DNA of 64,000 bases, from positions 203,870-267,869 of the forward strand of contig JALRMH010000053.1 in NCBI GenBank assembly GCA_026119935.1, written 5' to 3'. Positions 11,110 through 23,448 of the stretch are shown piece by piece. Every line of letters begins with the position of its first letter. The stretch's first letter is position 1. Made by a program: the position numbers and the translations under genes. This DNA is from Endothia cerciana (taxonomy: Eukaryota; Ascomycota; Sordariomycetes; Diaporthales; Cryphonectriaceae). Under the pieces are notes generated by a model. It ran no database searches, was not told the origin of the DNA, and was given only the letters and a program-made list of their open reading frames with translations.

Positions 11110-12501
11110 CCTGCGTGCCTCGATCGTGGACTCTGAAGCAGTTTTCTGCCTTGTGATGGTCGGCCGAGGGCGGAAATACCAGTGACGCGAGGGCAGGTCT
11201 TTGGCAAGAGAAGAAGGGAGCCGAGATCGCACAGAGCCGGAGGGTATGGCCGACTTTTGAACATCAGCAAGCGATCCACTTTTGCTTCCGCCTCCGCATA
11301 TCAGTGCATTTAGCCACCACCCTCGACCCCAGAGGGGGCCCACTTCTGTGGTCAACCCCGTGGAGAGATGGGATGATCCGTTGCCCATGGCGCGACCAGA
11401 TTTCCCAACGAGACCAAATTGAGTCACGTTGGCCCTTCCTCGGTAGTTCTGCGGCGACTCGTAACCGGTTTCGCTGTGGCAAATGCCTTAGGCTGGAACT
11501 CGACATGGGCGAACTTGGAATGTCCTCACGTCTAAGGATACTGGGTGCGGTCAACTACAGGTGACACCCGGCGGGGATCTGAACCTCGACTTCTTACCGC
11601 GCCTCAAACTTGTTGGGACTTCACTCTCCTGCTCGCAAAGATACGCCTCTCATCCTGCACACCGGCTTCGATTGACCGAGTTCATCAGCCCGAGCCCTCT
11701 GTTATCTCACTCGTCTGCGTCCCCTCCGAAGCGGACGAGCTTCATTCTCATCCTTGGTCTGAGGTTATCACTGATAAAGACGTACTGCGCGTGTGCATTC
11801 ATGGAGCTCATGGGCAGACGCGCAGTATTTACTGCTCATGGGAGTTGGATAACATCCTGTATGCCCCAGTGCCAGCGCCGCCCCTCCCTGTCCTGCTTGC
11901 AGTTCGACGTCCTTGGGGCTGTTGAGACGTTTTGTACATGTCCTCTCTGGCGCACTCAGCCGGTACCGTGGGCCTTTGTCGACGCTGCATTCCAAGGTTG
12001 GGTTCCCGGTAGCATAGCACTGCTCGTGCCGCTGTGAGATGGCCGGGGAGTTGCCCTGATATCTCCAATGACTTCGAGCTCGGCAATACAGACCGTAGAT
12101 GTTGGGGAGCCGACTCTAGTGCGGACCTGATATCACCTATATCAGCAAGATCGAAGTTTACCACCGAGCCACAGCATATGGGGATAAGTTCAAAGACGAT
12201 CTCCCATCTCGACCATCCAGTGTTAGCCACCTTCTTCCAAGCGGACGGGCGAATGAAGTTTCAGCAAGCAATTATAACATCTGCTGAGATGAGACAGGGT
12301 CGCACACAATTTTGGCACCACTGTGATGACTACAATGATGCTCCCTAGCTCGAAATTCTTGATCACCACGCTTCCTCCCAGCGCCGCTCCAAGGTGGACA
12401 CCTTTACGAGCTCTTGAGTCTCCTATTCTTCATGCGGCTGACACTTCGTTCAGATTCTGACCTCAAAAGAATGTACTTCGACCTGCTGTTGATCATTACC
12501 A
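11110..12501. other. Intergenic, upstream of MFS gene
   Basis: Contains the MFS promoter and frames of up to 158 codons on both strands (11561-12037 and 11829-12230) that lack any recognisable feature. No supported gene. Confidence 0.45.
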
Positions 12502-13346
12502 ATGGATTTCGTGGCCCTTGGTGTCACGAAAGATGTCACTCCTATGGTGTGTAACGGTCACAGCGAGCTATGTTCCCGGCGATACAGCAACGTCACCTTC
12601 GTGGGCGCCCACGACAGCGCCTTTGTGGGCAACGACACTGCTGATAACCAGAACATAACTGTGGCAGACCAGCTTGCTATGGCGCTCGGTTCATCCAGGC
12701 GCAGACGCGAAATAAGCGAGTGGCCATCCGGCTATACCATACGGACAGCACATGAGGGACGTCGTTCCACTAAAATGATCTCGCATGACTGGATTCTCGA
12801 CGAGCTTGGATCATACGTCGCGTGAGTATCTTGAGCGCGCCAAGCCGCCGAGACCTAACCTGCAAAGCTGATACCTTGTGTGCTGGCACAAAGATGTTTA
12901 ACACTATTTGAGTGAGTACCTTCGGTTTCCTCTCACGACATCTACAGCTCCAGAGCACATGCAAAGGCAGGGCGCCTCTATCACTCGGACCAAACAACAA
13001 AACTTAACAACTTGACTGATATGCTGACTGAGAAACCCGACGAGAGGGCTCCCAAAACCTTGTTGATCTATCCTTCTGCTCCGTAAACCGGCCGCTCGGA
13101 GTTGGCGCACAAGACCGTATGCTCCTGATGAACCACTGGCTCCAGGCAACGCGACCGGCATATACATCCCCAATAGATGCATGGCTGTCACCACCAACTC
13201 TCAGAGATACATCATGCGGCACGTTGATGCCTTCTGCTTGTCACTGGGTAAGCAACCAAACTGTGCAGCGGTTTACGTCAGACATCATTGACGCCCACGT
13301 CTCGCAGCTCGATTGGATCGACATTGGAGATGCAATGCGTGTATAG
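12502..13346 (+). pseudogene. PLC-like phosphodiesterase (PI-PLC X-type fold) relic
   Basis: The first piece reads CNGHSELCSRRYSNVTFVG then AHDSAFVGN, the canonical start of secreted fungal PLC-like phosphodiesterases with the catalytic-His-containing AHDSAF motif. A one-base loss near 12682 moves the frame: RFIQAQTRNKRVAIRLYHTD follows in the next frame, then stops. The C-terminal third reappears at about 13045-13346 as SFCSVNRPLGVGAQDRMLLM and, after a switch to a second frame (NATGIYIPNRCMAVTTNS, MRHVDAFC, KQPN) and back, DWIDIGDAMRV. Family members are about 300-350 residues; the middle third is missing, and no signal-peptide exon is visible. Indels rather than RIP-type nonsense caused the decay. 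Confidence 0.75.
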
Positions 13347-15407
13347 GATTCCTTGAACGGATTTGTGACTTTCGCAGCGATGCATAGTGACGTGCACGCG
13401 GTACGTGAGGATGACGACGAGATGATGATGTCGCGCCGCGCAGCGAAGTGAAATAGGTCAGCTTTGTTATCAAAATACCCATATATCGACACCCCGACGA
13501 ACTGACAGAATCTCTGATGGGTTCGATCGGTTCAGCAAACGTCTGTCCTCTTGCAGACTTCGAGCGTATCTACAGCTTGCCGTCACCTCATACGTTACCT
13601 TCCGCAGGGTTGGCTTTTGGTGACGGTCTTCTCGCTTCAGCCTTTTCCAATCGGGTCATCTATTACATATGAAGGCGACAAGAAAGTCCTGGCCGCGACT
13701 GTGTAAGGTTTGTCCTAGGGGATCGTTGGGTATCGCCTTGAGACACGTATGAGGCTTATTATTAGTAGGTGCGTAGGCCGGCGTCTTTCCCCGGGAAGTG
13801 TATTTTCGTCCACGTGTATACATGGCTTACCCAGGATGGTCTTACACAGGGCCGATGCAATGTGTCGCGTGGTCTGCACCGCGGGATGGATTAGCCTGTG
13901 AGACAGCGAGAAAGCACCCACCGTGAGTGTTGGGAAGCTCCACTGCGGAGGAACAAAAAAGAAGCGAACCGCACTGGATGTGATACATTCGAGCTTACGT
14001 TAAGCCGCGCAACTTGAATGGAAACAAGGCTGATTCCATCGTGCAGTACATCTCGATCGTCATAGCCTGCTAGGCTTTCTACGTTAGATGCAATGTCAGA
14101 AACACCATCGACACCTTCATGGTGACACGCAGGGGGTTCACTGCTTTCGAAATGTGGTTAGTGAGGCTGACTGGCCTGGAAGGGCACAGATACGAAGGTC
14201 CGGTAATTAACATCGACGCTGCTTGAAGACACCCATGGCTTCTTGAGAGCCTGTCCATCCCCGAAGACGACCTCCCATTGTCTAGAAACGGCTCGCGGAT
14301 CCGCCACTGCCGGTGCTTTCAGGCTCGCATAAAGAGGCTGGATCCACCGAGCCACGCCTCACCCCGGCGGACCCCGCTCAAACTTTAATCTAGGCGACTA
14401 TAGGTGGACCACGCGTGAGATTACATAGTATAAACGGCTGATTTCTTACTCGGGACTTGTTGAGTAAGTCGTCCCCCAGAATGCTCTGCTATGACACGCG
14501 AATCGACAATAGAGTCTTATAGCTGACGGATCAGTCCCCCGTCGGGTAGAGTTCCCAGTGTCAATTTGTTGCAACCCGGTCCGAGTCAAGCATATGACCA
14601 GTGCCAAGGATTGGGATTGATCCCCCGTCAAGACTGAGCAAGAGATCATCGTTCGGATCACACGTAAGGCACAAGTCGCCGTCTGTTCTGGAGGAAGTGG
14701 CGCAGAGTCGCAGACAACCGTGGTCAAGGTCATGGCTCCGGGAAAGCAGATCAGGCCGCAACGCCCCGAGCGCAAAACTTTCACCGGTCTCATATCCCGG
14801 GCTTCCCTCGAGACCTAACAAGACGAAACGGCTCCGATTTCCATTTCAGAAATGAATGAGCGTTCCGAGGTCCGGCTCTGTATACTTCTTGCACCATTAA
14901 AACCTACTGGGATGGGCTTTGCAGGCCTTCTAGGACATACCAACCTAGTACTGCAGGACAGTGTAAGTCCTCGGCCTTACCCGACAACCAACTGGAAAGT
15001 AAAAACTGAGAGTGCCCTATTTGCTGACGCAGGCAAGTTTGACCTTTGACGCCCAACTGGGCAGATCCCTCGTAATTACCGGTGCCAGATTCCCATTTAG
15101 GGGCGGCAGGATGGTGCTGGGCCCTCCCGAACCTCCCATCGGGCACTAACGTTCGGTGGAGCACCCCCGAGAAGACATGGACAGGCACCGAACAGGGTAG
15201 CCTCCCAAATACTCCCTCAGAGATTTGCATACATATCAAGGCCATACGCGGACGAAAAGAATAGTCACGGTGCGGGTTGGCCTTCTCTCCCTCATCCGCA
15301 ACTCTTTGTTGGCCCCTCCTGAGCCATCGCCGGCTCTCCTGGCAAGCTTTCCCCGGCTGGGCCGACAATAGGAGGTTCTCTCCTCCTCGAAGCTCCACGG
15401 TTTCAGG
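13347..15407. other. Intergenic, nothing recognised
   Basis: Scattered frames of 60-115 codons on both strands without motifs. The last few hundred bases must hold the promoter and 5' leader of the gene at 15408. Confidence 0.45.
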
Positions 15408-16674
15408 ATGGCGCTGGCGGCGTTCGGGGATCTGGAAAGGGCAGCTTGCTGTCTTTTGCAGATCATCAAGGACACGCCGGAACTGGGAAGAATCACAAAG
15501 GTGGCCATCGCCGGAGACATGGCTGTGCGGAAATACCTGCCTGACTCGAGGCAACACGGGGCAGGGGTAAGTCGCAGTCAACTCATCTCACTTGAACCGT
15601 TCAAGGCTAACGAGATATTAGCAAAGTATTGACCTGATCACCAACTCGGCGACGTCCGCCTCCCTCCTGCGGAAGAAGCTACTACAACACCCGATGTCAC
15701 CGTTAACCGAATCGTCCGACCGGCTTCTCTACTACCAGACGTCTCCACCGGCGTCCCCGTCAGCATCCGCACGCAAGCCGGGCATAGAGGTCCGCATCAC
15801 GCCCGAGATGCTTTGCCCCTTCCTGCCTGGCGCGGCAACGCCCGTGCACGAAATCACTCCTTTGCCCGGGCAGCTTCCTTACATCTCGCTGATCGATCTG
15901 ATCGTGTTCAAGATGGATGCATGTGGCCTCCGGGACTCCCCCCAGGGCAAACAACAGGAGGCGAGAGACGCGGCGGCGCTTCTCGAGCTGGCGACCGAGC
16001 ACTGCGCGCTGGTCCTGAACCAGGACCAAGCACGTGTAGTTGACGAGTGCCTGCCGGATATCCTGCGGCACTCCGCATCCGACAAACAAAGCAAGGCATG
16101 GTGGCAGGCTCGACTGACTGGGAGGTGTGACCCGGACGCCCGCAAAGAGGCAAAGGAGGTACTCACCGACCTGATCGAGAGCATGAGCCTCAACGAGAGC
16201 AGCAAGAAATCTGCTACCGACGGCGACAATAAGCGATGGTCCATGAACCTCTCGAGTCGTACGTCCAGCTCCAGCTCCAGCTCCAAGACGTCGATCGACT
16301 CCATGTGCTCGGGCTCCTCTGGCAACCTTACCACATGCTCTTCGCCTACATCAGGCAACAGCAGTCCCGACCTTCCAGGGTCCCCGAGGTCTCCACACGA
16401 TCTCACGTGCACGATTCCTCAACGGCCACGCAAGTTCAGCACGTCGCAACACAGTCCAACCAAAGGCCATTCGAGGAAGAAATCTACCGCGGATAAGGGA
16501 GGGTCGAGGCGCCACAGTCAGATATTGGGAGGTCTCCCAAGCGGTGGCATCGCACAGATTGCGCAACTGCTGGATGACAGCTCTCCTGACTCCCCCGGCC
16601 TCACCTTGACTGGACGGTTCGAATCTACGCCTGTAGTTGACCACGGGTTTTCTGCCGACGGTTCCTATTTCTAA
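15408..16674 (+). CDS. Conserved fungal protein, possible nucleotidyltransferase-like fold
   Basis: Exons 15408-15566 and 15622-16674 give 403 residues; the 55-base intron (GTAAGT..TTAG) is phase 0 and joins QHGAG to QSIDLITNS. The N-terminal 140 residues have the order seen in AbiEii-like minimal nucleotidyltransferases: KVAIAGDMAVRKYLPDSR, then SIDLI in the place of a DxD strand, then YISLIDLIVFKMDACGLRDS with a following KQQEARDAAALLELA helix. Only one Asp remains in the DxD position (S-I-D), so activity is doubtful. Residues about 205-350 are Ser/Pro/Thr-rich and disordered, with basic RKFS and RRHSQ patches that could be phosphorylated. I recognise this as a conserved hypothetical of filamentous fungi; the fold assignment is inference. 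Confidence 0.85.
15567..15621 (+). other. Intron
   Basis: 55 bases, GTAAGT donor, GCTAACG branch-like site, ATTAG acceptor, phase 0. Confidence 0.85.
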
Positions 16675-17120
16675 TTTTTTTGAAAACACCTCTCTGTCCT
16701 TTTTTTCTTTTTTCTTTTTATTTTGGACACGCTTCTCTGGATATGATTGACGACCTTGTAGCGCGATTGTGTTCATGGTATCAAAATGGCTGGTCTCGAA
16801 AAGTTTGCTTGATTTTTGCTTGATTTTTGCATAATGTATCTGCACTAATGCATTGTACTATCACCATGGACTGGGAAAAAAAAAATTTATACCCCGGCAT
16901 ATACATTAACATAGGGCTTAGTTAGAGTAGTGTTGTATTTAGATAGACTGTCATCACAATAAACTTCTCTTTTGTCGGGCGATTTGGGCTCTTGCTGCAG
17001 GAAATGCCAGTTAGGCGGACAGACCCTTGGTGCCCGAGTGAAAATTGACCTAGACCAACGCTCGATATTGAGCAGCTCTTAGAGCTCGCGTAACCGGCCC
17101 AACAACCCTATACAAGCCTC
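16675..17120. other. Convergent intergenic region
   Basis: 3' flank with T-rich tracts just after the stop at 16674 and an A9 run near 16877; likely holds the polyadenylation sites of both neighbours. Confidence 0.5.
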
Positions 17121-18563
17121 TCAGACCTCCTCAAGAAGCGGCGTGTATTCGTCGGGATTCGCTGTCCCAACGCGCGTTGTTGCCCTCGTGCTTGCTTTGA
17201 CACGCAAGGCCTCCCGAATCTCAGCCAGACTTCTATCAACCCAAGAATCGAAACCCGTCATGCTGAGGGGGTACATAACCCGGTTCGTCGAGGAGACCAT
17301 CCAATCCGTTGCCTCTGGCGCTGGCGCCCGGGTCAGGACATCGAAGTCTGCCGACAGCTCCCTGCAGTACTGGTCCAGAGCCAGGTCGTTGACGTCGAGG
17401 CCGAAAGGATCCTCGATCTCCCGCCCGATCCTCTCGAAGCTGAGCACGATGTACGCCGCAAAGAGGGTGCCGGGGATCGTCAGCCAGCCCAGGAAGTTCC
17501 ACAGCTGCAGCGGCAGCAGAAGAACATACACCCATGTGACCTGCGCTATCGCGATGCTGTATGCTACCGGGATGGGGGTGTTTGATATCCGCTCCAGGCC
17601 GGCTTGAATCTCACCCAGGTTTGTGATGCAGCCCATGGCAGAACCCTGGTGCAGCCCGTCGAGAGTTTTCTGCTCAACCACGTGCTTCATATAGGAAGAC
17701 AGGTAGGTCAAGATCTCCAGTGGTAGGTTTCCCAGGTTGTCTGTGGCACTTTCGAGCACTGCCCGGGGATCCTCTGCAGACAGCGGAAGGCCTAGGTATT
17801 CGGCGGCACTAATGGCGTCAGCGTGAAGGGAAGCCAGAGGTACAGAGACTTCTTCTTACTATAACCAGCGGCTCTTCGGCTTGGGTATCAGAGCGGCCTG
17901 ATCAGCCCTCCCGGCCATCGTGTCCAGATGAACGACCAGCGGCGCCAGGTCAAGGTACACCGTCGCTGGCTCGAAGCGTAGACGATGTTTGAGAGCCGCC
18001 GCAAAAGCATTGAGGAGATTGATTGCCGATAATTTGCCCAACAGGTCCTGTTTGCCCAACTCCTCCGATACACCATGGCGCTCTTGCACGAAGACCCAGA
18101 TGAGCCTCGCCATAACCCTCGAGTTGAGCATCAGCGCGGACCAGTATTTGCTTCCATCGCTGTACCGCTCATACGCGGTCGAAAAGCGGAAGGACAGCGA
18201 CAGACCGACGATGAAGCCCAGGACCGTGAGCAGGATCGAGTCGATGCCAAGGTCATAGACATACTGGCAGACCGCCGTTATGGCCGCCGCCCAGATGCCA
18301 ACAAAGACCAGCGGCGCGATGATCTTGGGCAGGACACTCCCGTAGAGTCGGAGGCAGAGCGGCACACGGCTGAACTGGCGGATGTCCCTCGGGCCCTCAA
18401 AGTAGTCGTCCAGGTCCAGCTCGAAGGAGCGCACCGGCTTGATCCCGCGTGGCGCATAGAAGTCATGCTGCTTCCACGTAGGGCCGCGGGTGGTCCCCGA
18501 CGGGGTGGATGGCCCAGCGCTGCTGGTAAAGCTGCTGCCACGCAGAGTGACTGATGGTGACAT
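17121..18563 (-). CDS. Bestrophin-like (UPF0187) anion channel protein
   Basis: Exons 18563-17860 and 17808-17121 (intron 51 bases, GTAAGA..TTAG) give 463 residues, typical for fungal bestrophin-domain proteins, which are probable chloride/anion channels of internal or plasma membranes. A Ser/Thr/Gly-rich N-terminus (1-35) is followed by SFELDLDDYFEGPRDI, hydrophobic segments at about 85-106 and 117-136, and the conserved SFRFSTAYERYSDGSKYW region. The C-terminal half holds VAYSIAIAQVTWVYVLLLPL and WLTIPGTLFAAYIVLSFERI, followed by the family's IEDPFGLDVNDLALDQYC motif, which resembles the NPFGEDDDD segment of animal bestrophins. Splicing gives RWLYAAEYLG and avoids an in-frame TAG, which supports the intron. 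Confidence 0.9.
17809..17859 (-). other. Intron in bestrophin-like gene
   Basis: 51 bases, GTAAGA donor, CACGCTGACG branch region, ATTAG acceptor. The unspliced frame stops at once. Confidence 0.8.
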
Positions 18564-20410
18564 TATCGCTGGGCTTACTCCAGGACGTCAGATGCTTGAC
18601 GGCAAGAGGTCGAAGCCTCTTGGAGAGCTGGGAGACAACAAAAATTTGAGCCATCCTAGGAGCGCTTTGGCCAGCGGTCCACGGGGCGTCCTTCGCGTAG
18701 AAAAGATGGGTGGGTCTGAACAGCGCGCCTGTGGACTCAGCGGTGAGCAGGGGCCACGACGATCCTCATTCATTGGATTGATTGGCAATGCGTGTCTGAT
18801 TGTTTTCTGACGGAGATATGTAAGATAGCTCAGATTCCACGTGGCAGCTGAAAGAGTATCCTTTGGTATGCGTGAAGGCGGTCAGCCACTTGTCATCCAT
18901 GGATTGTGACTGCGAAATTGAGACTATTCCGAGTCAGTCCTCTGACCAAGCCGGACATCCGGCTTAAATCTTCTGCAGCCCTACATTCCCTCTCACCTTC
19001 AATTAGCCCTGACTTCCATCAACTTCCGAAAAGCCAACAAAGCATCCTTGTCAAAACAGTAAGAATGTCCAAAAGCAAAACAACTGTTCGCATTGGCAGA
19101 GTCGCAGTTTTCAGAAACGAAGTTCTATAGCGCCAGGCACCAAACAACGATCTCCAGCCTAAAGACCTCATACAAATCTGACTGGCTAGGAAATATGGAG
19201 GATATCGATACCTCTATGGGAAATCATCCTCACCTCTCCTAGATTTCCCTCTCTACTAACGGCGGTGGGTTGCTAGGCTACCTTTCCTTTCTCCCGGTCG
19301 CCCAAACACTACGTTGACTCTGGGAACCGCGTTCTCGCCACCGTGAGTGCCCATCTTCCGCAAGCAGGGAAGAAAGAGAACGAAGGGTGGAAAGGGGGTG
19401 AAAGGGAGAGAAAGGTAAACAACGAAAGGGTGGGGGGTCCGGCTATGAAGAAACCCGAGAATAGTGATATTCGTCAAGTGCCACACCTGGAGACATACCA
19501 TATTGCTATGTTCCATGCCTTCAACACATGAGCACTGACACTCAGTGCTACCTAGGTAACGAGAGCCCAGTTCCTTGATGATAATATCAGCGCCCTTCTC
19601 ACTATTAATGGCGAGACCAGTCTGAGAGATATTGTTAGATATCGGACTGAAGCCAGAATAGGAAGGCAGGGCTAGCTCAAATAATGAACCTAAACTGTTC
19701 GAGTTCGCTGCTATATTCTTCGACAGGATACTTCGATCCACAATTTTTAGATCTTCGACGCTGCATATACCCAAGTCACCATCAGCAACTCCCAACTCAT
19801 ATTTCGATATCATTCCACACGTTCCAAGGGAATGTCATGCAGGAACTGGTCGATGGCTTGTTGTCCTCGGCTGTGTATTGAGTTTACTGGATAATGACGA
19901 CTTGCTCTTGATCTACACTATAACATGTCTGCAAAAATAAGTGGTCAGTGATCACTCGAAAAGGACGCAAGAAGGGCGTATCCTGCGGACCCCGCAGAAC
20001 AACAGACCATCTGAGAGGAGAAGTGGTCAGACAGTATTTGAATTCGATGTTGACCATAGGCCACGAGGCAACAAAGCATGATTGTGGTCAGTTTCTTCCT
20101 CTTCAAACATTGCACATATAATTATCTCAGTCAGCACCCACAGAGAGTCTCACCGACTACCTATTCAACTTGCATTCAGTGTTCCTGCACAAACCTCAGT
20201 GACACATATTATGGGTCGTAGACTGGAAGCAAAGTTTTCAGGGAATGTTGAGTAATTCCAAGACCTATTCAGCGACACACTCTAGGTAGTCCAGAACCAA
20301 GGCCGGCATCGTTTCGGCAGTCACATTGCAGATTTCCTCTGCATTCTGTATGTGCAGCAAAGCTGCCTTTTGCCTCTGCTTCAATGACAGCGTAATACCG
20401 TTCAGCTATG
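18564..20410. other. Intergenic, no supported gene
   Basis: The largest frame is a 185-codon minus-strand one at 19256-19813 (start MISKYELGVADGDLG). It shows no motif and an A/T-rich wobble position unlike its neighbours. It could be a lineage-specific gene or chance; I do not annotate it as a gene. Confidence 0.4.
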
Positions 20411-21928
20411 CTATAACAAGGTAGCCAAGCTCACTGAACCGCTCAAAAGGGCTATGCCCATGTTCCACGAAATGCTGCGCACTGAGGACGATTCCTTGCA
20501 ACCGCTACCGGTTGGAACAGCTTTGCTGCCGCTTCCAATTGCCACGATATCCGATCCACAATCAGCAGCCTCTGCGAGATGTACTTGCTGGTTATCCCAA
20601 TCAAAGACCGCATACGCTGCCCTGAGGAACGGATCACCGAGAATGTAGGTGGGAGGATCAGTATCGACGCTCGTGTCGCTAACCCCAAGGAAACAATACT
20701 GCAATCCATTTTCGGTCACCTCAGTAAGTAGGTTCTCGTATGTCACCTGGATAGTCTTGCCGTCGAAATTAACGTTCAGTCCACCGGCCTGGTTCTTGAT
20801 GCTGCAGTCCACCAAACAGAAACTGCCCGCACCCGATGCTATCTCTGTGCCATTCACATCGTCACAGATCTGAGACGAGAGACCCTGGGGGGTAAGGATA
20901 TCGCTGGTTCCACTATCGAGTACTGCGAGGAAGCTGGCCTGGCTGTATTTACTTGAACTTGTAGTGTTTGGCTTCGTGATGCCAACAGATTGGACCGTCA
21001 CGTAGTAGCTTACGAAGATATCAGCGAGATTCACGCATAATTCCGGCAACCCTCTTCCAGAGTCCAGGGGAAATTATCAAAGCCGAGAAACATACCCATA
21101 ATTTGGGAACGTTTTCTGTCCGTCGTAATATGACGGAGACGTCATCTGAACTGTCTCGAGCGGCAATGTCTGGAGTGACCCGGAGAACTTCTTTTTGTCC
21201 AAACCTCCAAAGATCATGGCGCCGGTCGTGTTGTCGTAGTCTCTCAGGTCGAGACTGAATGCACGGCTGGCAATCTGGCCCTGGGAAGCGAGAGAGTCCA
21301 GGATGAAGCTGTAGGGCTGTTGTGATGAATTGTAGCCAGAAACTGAGCTCGGGCCCATGCCCATAATCCCCAGAGCTGTTGCATTGGTGACATTTGCAAC
21401 TCCGAACTGCTGCTTTGATATCGTCAAGCCTCCAATGTCTATCGTGTCGGTATAATAATTTAGTTCGATTGTTGTTGTATCAGCGTATTTGAAAGTAGTG
21501 CCTTCGTTCAGGGACTCGGATGTGGCCGACGAGGACGGATCATATCGAGGAATGGATTCGCAGTACTGGGGCGATGTGGCGTCGACATCAGAATTACTGT
21601 CGCTGCTTGCTCCGCCCTCACTCGAGGTTGTGTTCGACCGAGATGCGGTGCTGCAATCCGGATCGACCCAGAGCTCGGACGAGCCAGTGTCCAACACCAC
21701 GGAGGTATATTGTCCCCCAATAGTAATGTTGATGGTGTATGCTGCTTGCAGGTTTGTGAGATCGACAGAGGCGAGCTTGCCGCTTGCTCTCTTCCGGAGC
21801 ATCCGTTGTAGACCAGGGCGCTGCCCATTTCTTGCGACCGGTACGTGAACCGCTCCGGGGACATGGAGAGCCGCGGCTGACGATATGAATGAGAGCGCAA
21901 GAAGCGCAGACGGGACATTCGAGAACAT
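20411..21928 (-). CDS. Secreted aspartic protease (pepsin family A1), probably GPI-anchored
   Basis: Exons 21928-21096 and 21008-20411 (87-base intron, GTATGT..GTAAG) give 476 residues. The start MFSNVPSALLALSFISSAAA is a clear signal peptide; an upstream in-frame ATG at 21982 would bury it. A propeptide ends near RKR (45-47), a Kex2-type site. The two catalytic Asp motifs are VLDTGSSELW (Asp 80) and VLDSGTSDIL (Asp 309), and a flap-region Tyr is likely in KYADTTTIELNYYTD. An insert rich in Ser, Asn and Asp follows the first active site, as in yapsin/candidapepsin-type enzymes. The hydrophobic end SWNMGIALLSGSVSLATLL after a small-residue stretch suggests GPI attachment. Role: protein breakdown or wall-protein processing at the cell surface. 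Confidence 0.92.
21009..21095 (-). other. Intron in aspartic protease gene
   Basis: 87 bases. Splicing gives NYGYYVTVQSVGI, the expected strand following the domain linker in pepsin-like enzymes. Confidence 0.8.
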
Positions 21929-23448
21929 AATAAGACAGGGCAACACGGAACTTGCACCCAATTGATGATGTGATACAGGCACAAAGTCCTCTTAGGTCAG
22001 GAGCAAGATTATCTGCAAGCAAGAACAAGTCAGAGGATAGGATGCGTGCCACCCGAGGGGGCCGAAAATGAGTATTTGTGCGTGGTTTTCTCTTTCTATA
22101 GAGGTTTGTTGCCTTCCTGGCGAACACGAACTGATACTGGTTCATAAGCTTACCCTTTTTGCCCCTTTCAGCCATGCATTATTGGGGCCAATATCGAGCC
22201 TCTCATGGCCAATGCCGGACTTTAGCGCCCAAGCAGGGGGCAAGAGCCGACGAAGTTCAAATTAAGGTAGCTCTTACCCAAGTATTTGACATACCACGGA
22301 CCGAAGTGCTACCCTGGTGCCGCTCTGTTGCCTGGTCCTTTTGCTCGGCTCAGCAAGCGATCCAGTGAGGTGTGGTTCTGGCGCCAAGGGGAGCTTCGAT
22401 TCTCATGCAGGCGCCCAAGCATATGCCCGTCTGACATGAGAGCGCCTCATCTCTGCGTCGAGCCTAACCCGTTGAAGAAAGCCGAGTTCATGGTTGTAAC
22501 AAGCTTATCTCTGCCAAATGCACAATCTCCGAGAATAAGGATACATGTAATCTTGTCATGCCAGTAGTAGACTGTTGGTAGTACCGTCAGAGATATCAGA
22601 TGAGGAGACCTTCCAGTATACATGGCGGGACACAAGTCAGCAGGATATATATACAGTTGAAGGGGACGATGGACCGAGGAAGTGCCTGAAGGTCAGTCTT
22701 TAATCTCACGTTGTCCCTCTTACGTCTAGTATCAACCATGCTAATACTGCAAAGAAAGGACCCATACGATGTGAAGACAAGAGACTAAGGCCATCGTCTT
22801 CTATCAGATGAACCAGAAAACCAACCAATCGAATTTCTCTCAAACTTTCGGACAGATACGGAGCAAACAGTCTAAGCCTTCACTTTCTCTAGTGTTGTGT
22901 CAAATGCTGTTGAGTTGATCAGATTGCGGAAAAGAAAGGTAGAAGACGTCAGGGAATAGTGTAAACAACAGAGGGGAGGTGAAGCAAAGAAGGAATAGTA
23001 AGAGGAGAAAAGAGAGCAAGAGATAGAAAAGGCAAACAAGAAAGAAAGAGGAGAAAAAAGGGAAAGAAAGAATAAGGAATCAAATAAAAGGGATGACTGA
23101 CATCTCGAAGGGGTCCGGGTTGCTGTGCAATAGCGCTAGCCCTAACCCTCGCGAAAAACGGATGCTCCAAATTTGACGTAGCTCCCCACAACCTTGGAAC
23201 ACAGCAGCAAACATAGACCCGCAATCTCACTCGAGGTGTGCGCCCTTGAGCATCTGGTCACCTGTACGCAGCCACCGGACCAAAGGACTCTGCTGCCTTC
23301 TTTTATATCCCTCTCTCTGGCCTTGCGGACCTGAGTTACGGGTGGAATCCCTCCTCAGCTGCTTTTACAACAAGCACAGGAGCCATGTTTGCACCCTCCT
23401 CCAAGGTCTAGTCACGCAGCACACCGCGCGTAAGGAGGCATTATCGTT
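21929..23448. other. Divergent intergenic region
   Basis: Upstream DNA of both the protease (-) and the DUF1308-type gene (+). A purine-rich GAAAGA-type tract covers about 22970-23090. No supported gene. Confidence 0.5.

Noticed and set aside
13520..13545. GGTTCGATC-like tRNA B box
   Set aside because: No A box or foldable acceptor and anticodon stems at the right distance.
19256..19813. 185-codon minus-strand frame
   Set aside because: No recognisable feature and AT-rich wobble positions; kept out of the gene list.
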